This document shows, piece by piece, positions 9,360-17,014 of a stretch of DNA of 64,000 nt. This DNA comes from Rhodobacter sp. (GTDB taxonomy: Bacteria > Pseudomonadota > Alphaproteobacteria > Rhodobacterales > Rhodobacteraceae), in NCBI GenBank assembly GCA_027484145.1, contig JAIXUH010000002.1, positions 372,001 to 436,000 on the forward strand, written 5' to 3'. Both the position numbers and the translations under genes were made by a program. How positions within the stretch are numbered: position 1 is the stretch's first letter; each line of letters opens with the position of its first letter. The notes below the pieces were generated by a model, which saw only the letters and a program-made list of their open reading frames with translations, did no database searches and was not told the DNA's origin.

Positions 9360-9384
9360 CAAAAGCGTTTTGCGTTTTTGCAAA
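9360..9384. promoter_or_regulatory. Overlapping dyads in the mmsA-lysR intergenic region
   Basis: Two palindromes overlap: CAAAAGCGTTTTG (9360-9372) and TTTGC-N6-GCAAA (9369-9384). The second has the T-N11-A spacing of LysR operators. They lie in the 99-base gap between divergent mmsA and the LysR gene, next to the lysR start, as expected for an autoregulatory and activating site. Confidence 0.5.
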
Positions 9385-9392
9385 GGTGTCAG

Positions 9393-10307
9393 ATGGACTG
9401 GGATGATCTGCGGATCTTTCTGGCGGTGGCGCGGGCGGACAGCCTGTCAGGCGCGGGCCGCCGATTGGCGTTGGACCCGGCGACCGTGGGGCGACGGATT
9501 CAGCGGCTGGAGGAGGTAACCGGCGCGCGGCTGTTCGCCAAAAGCCCGCAAGGCTATGCCCTGACGGAGGAGGGCGCGCGGCTGATCCCGCATGCCGAAC
9601 GGGCCGAGGCCGCGATGGAGGGCGCGCGCGAGGCCCTGACTGGACCCGAAGGCCTGTCGGGGCAGATTCGCATCGGTGCGCCGGACGGCTGCGCCAATTA
9701 CCTGTTGCCGCAGGTGCTGGCTGCGATCTGCGACGCAAATCCGGGGCTGGAGGTGCAGATCGTGGCCCTGCCGCGCGTGTTCAACCTGTCCAAGCGCGAG
9801 GCGGACATGGCCATCGCCGTCAGCCGTCCCGAGGCGGGTCGCCTGACAGTGCAAAAGCTGACCGATTACCGCCTGCATCTCGCGGCGCACGAAACCTATC
9901 TGCGGCAGGCCCCCCCGTTGACCAGCCTTGGCGATCTGCGTCTGCACCGGATTGTCGGTTATATCCCCGACATGATCTTTGACAAGGAACTGGATTATCT
10001 CGCGCAGGTGGGCGTGACGTCGGTGCCGATGGCGTCGAACTCGGTTTCGGTGCAACTGAACTGGCTGCGTGCCGGGGCAGGGGTCGGGGTGGTGCATGAT
10101 TTCGCGCTGCCCTTTGCCCCCGGTGTGCAGCGCGTTCTGATGGCCGAGGTCAGCCTGACGCGGGCCTTCTGGCTGATCCGGCACGAAGGCGACGGGCGGG
10201 TGGAACGGCTGAATCGCTTTGCCGACCTGCTGGCGCAAGGCTTGCGGCGCGAGGTGCAGCGTCTGGAATCGCTGACCATGGGGCCGCCTTTTGTTCAGAA
10301 CGCTTGA
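9393..10307 (+). CDS. LysR-family transcriptional regulator
   Basis: 304 residues from ATG 9393. The open frame extends far upstream, but that part is antisense to mmsA and is not coding. The N-terminal winged helix (about 1-60: MDWDDLRIFLAVARADSLSG, then PATVGRRIQRLEEVTGARLF) fits the LysR family, followed by a LysR substrate-binding domain (about 90-295). The helix SLSGAGRRLALDPATVGRRI belongs to the subgroup that starts with MDWDDLR. Its divergent position suggests that it controls mmsA; the effector could be a pathway intermediate, but this is inference. Confidence 0.92.
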   Translation: MDWDDLRIFLAVARADSLSGAGRRLALDPATVGRRIQRLEEVTGARLFAKSPQGYALTEEGARLIPHAERAEAAMEGAREALTGPEGLSGQIRIGAPDGCANYLLPQVLAAICDANPGLEVQIVALPRVFNLSKREADMAIAVSRPEAGRLTVQKLTDYRLHLAAHETYLRQAPPLTSLGDLRLHRIVGYIPDMIFDKELDYLAQVGVTSVPMASNSVSVQLNWLRAGAGVGVVHDFALPFAPGVQRVLMAEVSLTRAFWLIRHEGDGRVERLNRFADLLAQGLRREVQRLESLTMGPPFVQNA

Positions 10308-10361
10308 CAGACGTCTGGGGCAGGAGGACGCTTTGTAAATATTTTGAACGGGAGGCTCAGA

Positions 10362-10796
10362 ATGATTGTTCAGCAGATCTTGAAGTCAAAAGCCGATGAT
10401 GGCGTGGTCACCGTGCCGCCGGGCACCGATGTCAGCCACGTGGCCGAAATCCTTGCAACCCGCAAAATCGGGACGGTGATCGTTTCGGTTGATGGCAAGA
10501 CCATTCTGGGCATCGTGTCCGAACGGGATATCGTTGCCGAAGTGGCGCGCAACGGCAACGTGTGCCTGATTGCCCCGGTTGAGGCGATCATGACCAAAGA
10601 GGTGCAGTGCTGTGACCGTGGCGACAGCGCCGACTCGGTGCTGGAGCGGATGACGGCAGGGCGGTTCCGGCACATGCCGGTTGTCGATGGGGCTGAGATG
10701 GTCGGCCTGATTTCCATCGGTGACGTGGTCAAATCGCGGCTGTCGCAGCTGGCGATGGAAAAAGACGCGCTGGAAGGCATGATCAAAGGCTTTTGA
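10362..10796 (+). CDS. Tandem CBS-domain protein
   Basis: 144 residues from ATG 10362, chosen because GGGAGG ends six bases upstream; an in-frame start 18 bases earlier has no such site. Two CBS motifs fill the protein (about 8-65 with TVIVSVDGKTILGIVSERDI, and 75-130 with RHMPVVDGAEMVGLISIGDV). Stand-alone CBS pairs bind adenine nucleotides and regulate partner enzymes; the partner here is unknown. The coaD gene follows 138 bases downstream on the same strand, but the gap argues against a tight operon. Confidence 0.88.
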   Translation: MIVQQILKSKADDGVVTVPPGTDVSHVAEILATRKIGTVIVSVDGKTILGIVSERDIVAEVARNGNVCLIAPVEAIMTKEVQCCDRGDSADSVLERMTAGRFRHMPVVDGAEMVGLISIGDVVKSRLSQLAMEKDALEGMIKGF

Positions 10797-10934
10797 GCCT
10801 TCGGTCTGCAGACGACCTTGGTGCCGTTTCGCGGTGGCTGTGTGGTTTGGCTCTTGCATCGCCGCGCGCAATATTGTTGCGTGCCGATACGGCGGCCGCG
10901 CGGAACGGCATTGCCCTGACCTTGGGGGACCTGC

Positions 10935-11435
10935 ATGCGGATCGGCCTTTATCCCGGAACCTTTGACCCGGTCACTTTGGGGCATGTAGATATCATCCAG
11001 CGCGCCATGGCCTTGGTGGACAGGCTGGTGATCGGGGTGGCGATCAACCGCGACAAGGGGCCGCTCTTCAGCTTGGAAGAGCGGGTAAAGATGGTTGAGG
11101 CCGAATGTGCTGCGATCATAGCCAAGACGGGGGGCGAGGTTGTCGTGCACCCGTTTGAAAACCTGCTGATTGATTGCGCCCGCGATGTGGGGGCCACGGT
11201 CATCGTGCGCGGTCTGCGGGCGGTTGCTGATTTCGAGTATGAATTTCAGATGGTTGGCATGAACCGCGCCTTGGATGCCAGCATCGAGACGGTGTTCATG
11301 ATGGCCGACGCCCGTCGACAGGCGATTGCGTCGAAACTGGTGAAGGAAATTGCCCGTCTGGGCGGCGACGTTTCAAAGTTCGTGACACCTGCCGTCAATC
11401 AGGCGCTGCGCGACCGCTATCCGATCAAGCCCTGA
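10935..11435 (+). CDS. coaD: Pantetheine-phosphate adenylyltransferase
   Basis: 166 residues, the normal size. It catalyses 4'-phosphopantetheine + ATP to dephospho-CoA, the penultimate step of CoA synthesis. The N-terminal nucleotidyltransferase motif YPGTFDPVTLGH (T/HxGH) is at 6-17; RGLRAVADFEYEFQM near 92-106 and the signature NRALD follow. The start at 10935 has GGGGGA upstream. A hairpin terminator follows immediately, so the gene ends its transcript. Confidence 0.97.
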   Translation: MRIGLYPGTFDPVTLGHVDIIQRAMALVDRLVIGVAINRDKGPLFSLEERVKMVEAECAAIIAKTGGEVVVHPFENLLIDCARDVGATVIVRGLRAVADFEYEFQMVGMNRALDASIETVFMMADARRQAIASKLVKEIARLGGDVSKFVTPAVNQALRDRYPIKP

Positions 11436-11441
11436 TACGAA

Positions 11442-11465
11442 AAAGAGGGGCAGATGCCCCTCTTT
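11442..11465. terminator. Bidirectional terminator after coaD
   Basis: AAAGAGGGGC / GCCCCTCTTT, a perfect 10-bp stem with loop AGAT, starts seven bases after the coaD stop. A T-run on each strand (minus: CTCTTTTTCG) lets it also serve the convergent 57-residue gene at 11553-11726. Confidence 0.85.
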
Positions 11466-11552
11466 CACACAATCGTCGGGCCGGGTCGCCGGCTGACCCT
11501 GTGCCCGTGGCCATCGCCTGATCCCCAGAACAGGCAGGCCGTTCCTATTCCA

Positions 11553-11726
11553 TCAGGCTGCGCGCCCATAGACCGCCAACCTGGCAATCTTTTCGGCATC
11601 CGCCGGATAGATGTTCAGGTCAAGCGCCACATCAAGCGGCAGGTTCGCGATTTCATCGCGGGTTTTGCGATAGCGTGCATAGGTTGCAGCAGCGTCGCGG
11701 ATCAGTCCAATCACAGAGAACATCAT
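11553..11726 (-). CDS. Small DUF1127-related peptide
   Basis: 57 residues from ATG 11726, which has AAGGAGAG upstream. The sequence has an amphipathic start (MMFSVIGLIRDAAATYARYR) and the core TRDEIANLPLDVALDL followed by IYPADAEKIARLAVYGRA, which resembles the short Arg-rich DUF1127 proteins common in Rhodobacterales. Some DUF1127 proteins bind RNA or affect phosphate and carbon metabolism; no role can be assigned here. A half-dyad ATTGCGCTAAC lies about 70 bases upstream, like those at the GAPDH genes. Confidence 0.65.
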   Translation of the reverse strand: MMFSVIGLIRDAAATYARYRKTRDEIANLPLDVALDLNIYPADAEKIARLAVYGRAA

Positions 11727-11793
11727 GTCTCTCCTTTTCATCAGGGCAGCGGACCGGATGTCCTTGCTGCCTGTTCAGTATGTGGGGGAAATG

Positions 11794-11804
11794 ATTGCGC
11801 TAAC
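11794..11804. promoter_or_regulatory. Possible GCGC-centred LacI-type half-dyad
   Basis: ATTGCGCTAAC matches the right side of the GTTA-GCGC-TAAC pattern at 15611 and 16920-16950. It lies upstream of the 57-residue gene. A single degenerate copy is weak evidence. Confidence 0.25.
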
Positions 11805-11845
11805 AACCCGGCGGGCAGGGATGCCGCCATGCGCCTGGCGCATGG

Positions 11846-14407
11846 CTACTGCGTTCGGCGCAACCCTGCACGAAAGCGGTTCAGCCAAGGATCCTCGGAC
11901 GGGGCGCCCAAGGGCAACTGGTCATTGTCCAGCGCCACGCCGCGCTTATGGGCACTGGCCTGCACTGCGGCGCAAAGTTCCGGAGACCGCCGCAGCAGAT
12001 CAATAAAGCGGGCTTCCTCCAGCGACAGCAGGGTGGTGTGGCTGATTGCCGTCACCTTGGCGCGGCGCGGACGTTTGAGAAGCAGCGACAGGTGCCCGAA
12101 CATATCGCCCCGGCCCAAGAGATAGCGGTTGCCCGCCTGTTCCGCCTCGACAGCGCCAGTGGCCACGAACCACACACGGCTCGGCTTATCATCCTTGCCC
12201 ATCAACACATCGCCCGGCTTGGCATAGACGGTGGTCATCCGTGCGGCGAGTTTTGAAAGCGAATCCTCGTCCAGCCCCGAAAACAGAGGAAAGCCCCGCA
12301 CGATATCCACGCGCTGCAACCGCAGATCAAGGCGCGGACGGCGCGACAGTGCGGCGCGCTGGTCGGCATTGCGGGCCTGCAGCGACAGGCGCAGTTCCGG
12401 CCCGATCAGGCCATCTTGCGTCAGTTGATCGTATTCGCGTTCCTCTTGCTGAAAGATCAGGCGGCGGATCAGGCGGCGTTCCAACTCCTCGGCATAGCCG
12501 GGAAACTGGGTGCGCAGACCCTCCAACTCGCGCCCGGTGTCTTCGACGCGGCGTTTGATCAGGTCATGCAGCAGGCCCGCAACCCGGCGGCCGTGGATGC
12601 GCACGATCCGCGCCTCGACAAACCCGGCAAGGGCCTTCAGCATCTGACGATGGCCCACCAGAAACTCGAACCGATCCGCCATAAGCTGCTCCAGCGGGCG
12701 CTTGATGCCGGCGCGGTTGTGCAGCCATTCGGCGGCGCGCAACATGCGCCCCGGCGCAAGCGCGCGGCGGGCCTGTGCGCGATAACCTGCGCGCCCTTCC
12801 AGCCGTGTGGTTTCGATCAGGCGGTCGGCATCGGCCAGCAGGCGGTCGGCCAGCCGGTCGGTGACCAGATCGTTGCGAAAGGCCTGCAGGATCAGGTCAC
12901 GCTCATGCCCGGCAAGGGCGACAAGGCCAAGGGTGACACGGTCTTTGTCGAGGATGTTTTGCGCCTCATCCGCGCGATCGACGGCATCATTCAGCCGGTC
13001 GCCAAAGCGCACAGCCTCTTCGCGGGTGATGGCCGGGGTCAGGTCAAGCTGGCGCGTGGTTTCGGAAACCGTTTCGCGCACCTCTTGCAAGGCGACGGCC
13101 ACCACCTGATCGGAAAGCGCACGGTCCAGCGCTGACAGCCGGTCAAGCCCCAGCCAGCCGATGACCATGCGCAAGGTCGTGCCCTGCACGATCAGCGTGA
13201 ACAGCATGAAGCCGGTGGCAATGATGCCAACCTGACGCTTGGTTTCGACAAAGATGGCGGGGCTTTCGGTCACGCCAAGGGCCAGGGCCAGTGTGACCGC
13301 GCCGCGCAGACCGCCCCACAGAATCGCGATGCGATAGGGCCGTTCCACCCGCGGTGACAGGCGCAATGCAGTCAGAAGTGGCATCAATCCATAGAGGATG
13401 ATCGCCCGCGCCACAAATGCGGCAAAGACGGTGATGGCGATCAGCCCGATGTCAGACAGGCGAATATCGGCAAGGATGCGAGGCACCAAAAGTGCACCCA
13501 AAAGGAAGATCAAGCCGCCCGCCCAATAGGCCAGCAACGACCATGCGCTGCGCAATTGTTCCAGCGCTGGTGGCGACACCCGCCCCGGCGCCGCGAAGTT
13601 GACCGTCATCCCCGCTGCCACCACCGCCACCACACCAGAGGCGCCCGCAAGGTGGTCTGCCACCAGAAAGGCCGAGAACGGCACCGCAAATGACACCGAC
13701 ACCTGCGCCAAGGGCCAAGGGTTCAAAAGGCCCATCAGCATGACCCCCAGCCGCCCCATGACCCCGCCAATCACCGCGCCAGCCCCGATCAGCCATGGCA
13801 GACGCAACAGGGCGGCGGCAATGTCGGGTTCGGTTTCACGTGCGGCAACGGCGGTCACGAACACCGCCGAAAGGGCAATGGCGGCCGCGTCGTTCAGCAG
13901 GCTTTCCCCTTCGACGATGCGGGCCAGCCGTTGCGGCGCGGGTGTTGCGCGAAAGATGCTGACCACCGCAGATGGGTCTGTCGTGGACACGATGGCCCCG
14001 ATCAGCAGGCAGGCGATCAGCGGCAGCGAGGTAAAAGGTTTCAGCGCCATGCCGATCAGGAAGGTGGCCACAATGACAGCGATCACCGCCAGCACAAGAA
14101 TGGGAACCCAATCATCCAGCAGGCGCCGCAAGTTCAGCATCAGCGCAATCTGAAACACCAGAATGGGCAGAAAGACATACAAGAACAGATCGGATGAGAT
14201 CGGCAGCGTCAGGATGGCAAGGGCCATCGGGTTCAGCGCATCGGTGACATCCGTTGTCCAGAACCACGAGGCCGCCGCGCCAAGCCCGATGCCAATGGCG
14301 GCGTGAATCACCGTGCCGGGCAAGCCCAAGCGTTCGGCCAACGGCTCGGACAGCGCGATGGCAACGAAAAGCAATGAAATAATGCCGAGAAGAACAACCA
14401 GATCCAT
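11846..14407 (-). CDS. CPA1 Na+/H+ antiporter with C-terminal cyclic-nucleotide-binding domain
   Basis: 853 residues. Residues 1-420 form the NhaP/NHE-type transporter with about 12 membrane segments and the ion-site motifs STTDPSAV (141-148) and EGESLLNDA (166-174). A long charged, helical cytoplasmic region follows (about 430-690), then a cyclic-nucleotide-binding fold (about 700-820: FPLFSGLDEDSLSKLAARM, then GDVLMGKDDKPSRVWFVATG). This layout matches alphaproteobacterial antiporters gated by cyclic nucleotides or pH (SpNHE-like organisation). It probably exchanges Na+ or K+ for H+ at the inner membrane. Transcribed alone. Confidence 0.9.
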   Translation of the reverse strand: MDLVVLLGIISLLFVAIALSEPLAERLGLPGTVIHAAIGIGLGAAASWFWTTDVTDALNPMALAILTLPISSDLFLYVFLPILVFQIALMLNLRRLLDDWVPILVLAVIAVIVATFLIGMALKPFTSLPLIACLLIGAIVSTTDPSAVVSIFRATPAPQRLARIVEGESLLNDAAAIALSAVFVTAVAARETEPDIAAALLRLPWLIGAGAVIGGVMGRLGVMLMGLLNPWPLAQVSVSFAVPFSAFLVADHLAGASGVVAVVAAGMTVNFAAPGRVSPPALEQLRSAWSLLAYWAGGLIFLLGALLVPRILADIRLSDIGLIAITVFAAFVARAIILYGLMPLLTALRLSPRVERPYRIAILWGGLRGAVTLALALGVTESPAIFVETKRQVGIIATGFMLFTLIVQGTTLRMVIGWLGLDRLSALDRALSDQVVAVALQEVRETVSETTRQLDLTPAITREEAVRFGDRLNDAVDRADEAQNILDKDRVTLGLVALAGHERDLILQAFRNDLVTDRLADRLLADADRLIETTRLEGRAGYRAQARRALAPGRMLRAAEWLHNRAGIKRPLEQLMADRFEFLVGHRQMLKALAGFVEARIVRIHGRRVAGLLHDLIKRRVEDTGRELEGLRTQFPGYAEELERRLIRRLIFQQEEREYDQLTQDGLIGPELRLSLQARNADQRAALSRRPRLDLRLQRVDIVRGFPLFSGLDEDSLSKLAARMTTVYAKPGDVLMGKDDKPSRVWFVATGAVEAEQAGNRYLLGRGDMFGHLSLLLKRPRRAKVTAISHTTLLSLEEARFIDLLRRSPELCAAVQASAHKRGVALDNDQLPLGAPSEDPWLNRFRAGLRRTQ

Positions 14408-14519
14408 GAGATAACGATAGCCAATGTGACGGCGATGAAAAGGAACGCGCAGTCACGATTGATGACTTTTGCGAAACAATAAGCTGGCGCCCGAACTGGG
14501 CTGCCGACGAATGAAAAAA

Positions 14520-14542
14520 CCCGCGGCCGTGGTGGCCGCGGG
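14520..14542 (-). terminator. Rho-independent terminator of gap
   Basis: A perfect 9-bp stem CCCGCGGCC / GGCCGCGGG, loop GTGGT, 28 bases past the gap stop. On the minus strand it is followed by TTTTTTC. Confidence 0.9.
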
Positions 14543-14570
14543 CGTTTGTGCGGGCGGTCAGGCCGTCAGG

Positions 14571-15575
14571 TCAGATCAGCTTGCCCATGGCCACGGCGGT
14601 ATCGGCCATGCGGTTCGAGAAACCCCATTCATTGTCATACCACGACAGGACCGACACAAAGGTGCCGTCCATCACCTTGGTCTGGTCCATGTGGAACACC
14701 GACGAATGCGGATCATGGTTGAAGTCGGCCGAGACGTTCTTGAACTCGGTATAGCCAAGGATGCCTTTCAGCGGGCCTTCGGTGGCGGCAGCCTTGATGG
14801 CGGCGTTGACCTCTTCCACGGTCGTGGCACGTTTGGCGATGAACTTGAGGTCCACGACCGAGACGTTCGGCGTGGGCACGCGGATGGCGAAACCATCGAG
14901 TTTGCCCTTCAGTTCCGGCAGCACCAGACCCACGGCCTTGGCCGCACCCGTGCTGGTCGGGATCATCGACAGGGCGGCGGCACGGCCGCGATACAGATCC
15001 TTGTGCATGGTATCCAGCGTGGGCTGGTCGCCCGTGTAGCTGTGGATCGTGGTCATCATGCCTTTTTCAATACCGATGACATCGTTCACTACCTTGGCAA
15101 AGGGCGACAGGCAGTTGGTGGTGCACGATGCGTTGGACACGATCAGATCGGCGCTGGTCAGCGTGTCATGGTTCACACCATAGACAATCGTCTTGTCTGC
15201 GTTTTCGCCCGGCGCCGAGATCAGCACGCGCTTGGCGCCATTTTCCAGATGCGCCTGGCACTTTTCCTTGCTGGTGAAGATGCCCGTGCATTCCATCACG
15301 ATATCCACATCCGACCATGGCAGGTCGGCGGGGTTCTTCATGGCGGTCACGCGCATCCGGCCGCGGCCCGCATCGATCCAGTCATCCCCCGTGGTCACGG
15401 TGCCTGGAAAACGGCCATGCACGCTGTCAAAGCGCAGAAGGTGGGCGTTGGTTTCCACCGGACCCAGATCGTTGATGGCAATCACCTCGATGTCGGTGCG
15501 ACCCGACTCGATAATGGCACGCAGCACGTTCCGCCCAATGCGGCCAAATCCGTTGATCGCAACTTTGACTGTCAT
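14571..15575 (-). CDS. gap: Glyceraldehyde-3-phosphate dehydrogenase, NAD-type
   Basis: 334 residues. It oxidises glyceraldehyde-3-P to 1,3-bisphosphoglycerate in glycolysis, reversible in gluconeogenesis. Features are the Rossmann motif NGFGRIGR (8-15), the coenzyme-selecting Asp36 in AINDLG, and catalytic Cys151 in SNASCTTNC. Asp at this position favours NAD+. It is paired with a second GAPDH 256 bases upstream on the same strand that lacks this Asp. A dyad TTAGCGCTAA lies 36-45 bases upstream of the start, pointing to LacI-type carbon control. Confidence 0.96.
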   Translation of the reverse strand: MTVKVAINGFGRIGRNVLRAIIESGRTDIEVIAINDLGPVETNAHLLRFDSVHGRFPGTVTTGDDWIDAGRGRMRVTAMKNPADLPWSDVDIVMECTGIFTSKEKCQAHLENGAKRVLISAPGENADKTIVYGVNHDTLTSADLIVSNASCTTNCLSPFAKVVNDVIGIEKGMMTTIHSYTGDQPTLDTMHKDLYRGRAAALSMIPTSTGAAKAVGLVLPELKGKLDGFAIRVPTPNVSVVDLKFIAKRATTVEEVNAAIKAAATEGPLKGILGYTEFKNVSADFNHDPHSSVFHMDQTKVMDGTFVSVLSWYDNEWGFSNRMADTAVAMGKLI

Positions 15576-15610
15576 GGCAATCTCCTATTCCAAGCGACTC
15601 GACTGTTGGT

Positions 15611-15620
15611 TTAGCGCTAA
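15611..15620. promoter_or_regulatory. Perfect 10-bp dyad upstream of gap
   Basis: TTAGCGCTAA in the context GGTTTAGCGCTAACA. The GCGC-centred palindrome is the form used by LacI-family repressors; it resembles what I remember for the alphaproteobacterial central-carbon regulators CceR/PckR. Related sites occur at 16920-16950. Confidence 0.5.
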
Positions 15621-15662
15621 CATCGCCAGATAACGCTGGAACGCAACGGCAGTTTGACGCGA

Positions 15663-15806
15663 TCAGCGCCAGAATGCCATCCATTCCACCATATCAGCGA
15701 ATTTTCGGAGCAGGAATAACATCGCCTGCCCCCCGTTTGCCAGCAGATCTGCCGCGATGGCAGCAAGGATGATCAGGCCAAGGGCCAAGGCGATGCGGTC
15801 TGTCAC
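15663..15806 (-). CDS. 47-residue single-pass membrane peptide between two GAPDH genes
   Basis: A short frame starts at GTG 15806 and ends at TGA 15663-15665. It encodes one hydrophobic segment (IALALGLIILAAIAADLLA) and then an amphipathic tail LLRKFADMVEWMAFWR. AGGA lies four bases before the GTG. I recall near-identical short proteins beside gap in other Rhodobacterales, including the ending FADxVEWxAFWR, which argues that it is real. It lies between gap2 (24 bases upstream) and gap on the same strand. Function is unknown; the tail may sit on the membrane surface. Confidence 0.6.
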   Translation of the reverse strand: MTDRIALALGLIILAAIAADLLANGGQAMLFLLRKFADMVEWMAFWR

Positions 15807-15830
15807 ACGGTCCTCATGGGGCGGGTGCCC

Positions 15831-16832
15831 TTAGTTGAGAAGCCGCCCCATCACGCCTGCCACGTCGGCCATGCGGCAAGAGAAGCCCCATTCATTGTCA
15901 TACCATGCCAGAACGCGGACCGAACGGCCCACAACCTTGGTCTGGTCGGGGGCGAAGATAGACGAATGTGGCGTGTGGTTGAAGTCGATTGAGACCTTGG
16001 GTTCCGGATCATAGGCCATGACCATGCCCATGTAGCCTGCAGCGGCCTCACGCACGATGTCGTTCACATCGGCCACGGTGACGGATTTCTGCGCGATGAA
16101 GGTCAGATCCACGGCCGAGACATTGGGGGTTGGCACGCGGATGGCGGTGCCGTCCAGCTTTCCGGCAAGTTCCGGCAGCACCTCGCCCAAGGCTTTTGCC
16201 GCACCGGTCGAGGTGGGAATCATGGCCATCGCCGCGGCGCGGGCGCGGTAAAGATCGGCATGGCGGCGGTCCAGCGTGGGCTGATCGCCGGTGTAGGAAT
16301 GGATCGTGGTCATGATGCCGGATTCGATGCCGATGGCATCGTTCAGCACCTTGGCCAAGGGGGCAAGGCAGTTGGTCGTGCACGACCCGTTCGACACCAC
16401 CAGATGATCGGGCGCAAGACTGCGGTGATTGACGCCGTAAACCACCGTCTTGTCGGCCCGTTTGGCCGGGGCCGAGATCAGCACCCGTTTGGCCCCGCGC
16501 CCCAGATGCACGGCGGCCTTGTCGCGGTCGTTGAATTGGCCCGTGCATTCCAGCACCACATCGACGCCGTCCCAATCAAGCTCTTGCGGGGTATAGGTCG
16601 ACATCACACGGATTGGCCCGCGCCCAAGGTCCAGCAGGCCTTCGCGCACCCGGACCGTGCCGGGAAAGCGACCGTGCACGCTGTCATATTTCAACAGATG
16701 GGCATTCGTCTCAATCGGGCCGGTGGCATTGATGGCCACGACCTGAACATCGTTGCGGTTTGATTCTGCGATATGGGCCAAAGTGCAGCGCCCGATCCGG
16801 CCAAAGCCGTTGATGCCGACGGTGATGGTCAT
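15831..16832 (-). CDS. Second glyceraldehyde-3-phosphate dehydrogenase, probably NADP-accepting
   Basis: 333 residues from ATG 16832, preceded by AGGGGC; an upstream in-frame ATG would add a 20-residue non-homologous tail. Catalytic Cys151 lies in SNGSCTTNC, and the Rossmann motif NGFGRIGR is present. The NAD-selecting Asp of gap is replaced: AINATG has Ala36. In Bacillus subtilis GapB the same change goes with NADP use and a gluconeogenic role, so I infer an anabolic enzyme. It could also be an erythrose-4-phosphate dehydrogenase. It is about 60% similar to gap by eye. Dyads lie 88-118 bases upstream. Confidence 0.9.
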   Translation of the reverse strand: MTITVGINGFGRIGRCTLAHIAESNRNDVQVVAINATGPIETNAHLLKYDSVHGRFPGTVRVREGLLDLGRGPIRVMSTYTPQELDWDGVDVVLECTGQFNDRDKAAVHLGRGAKRVLISAPAKRADKTVVYGVNHRSLAPDHLVVSNGSCTTNCLAPLAKVLNDAIGIESGIMTTIHSYTGDQPTLDRRHADLYRARAAAMAMIPTSTGAAKALGEVLPELAGKLDGTAIRVPTPNVSAVDLTFIAQKSVTVADVNDIVREAAAGYMGMVMAYDPEPKVSIDFNHTPHSSIFAPDQTKVVGRSVRVLAWYDNEWGFSCRMADVAGVMGRLLN

Positions 16833-16919
16833 GGTTGTGCCCCTGTTTCCTGCGGTCAGGCCCCGGCTTAGCGCCCCTTTCTGCATGTGCAAAGTATAAA
16901 ATATGCGCTATTTCATGGT

Positions 16920-16950
16920 GTTAGCGCAAACCTTGGGTGGTTGCGCTAAC
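16920..16950. promoter_or_regulatory. Paired GCGC dyads between gap2 and the DUF808 gene
   Basis: GTTA-GCGC-AAAC (16920-16931) and GGTT-GCGC-TAAC (16939-16950) form one long imperfect inverted repeat. Each is also a degenerate copy of the GTTA-GCGC-TAAC pattern whose palindromic core is at 15611. Centres are about 20 bases apart, so a dimer could bind each on the same helix face. They lie between divergent promoters, and either gene could be the target. Confidence 0.5.
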
Positions 16951-17014
16951 GGCGGCCTTTGCCTTGGGCGCAATGCCACGCTACAAAGCAGGAATTAAAC
17001 CGGGGGATGACTGC

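Noticed and set aside
7725-9392. 556-codon open extension of the LysR frame
   Set aside because: It lies antisense to mmsA, has no family motifs and results from high-GC codon bias; the LysR fold begins at ATG 9393.
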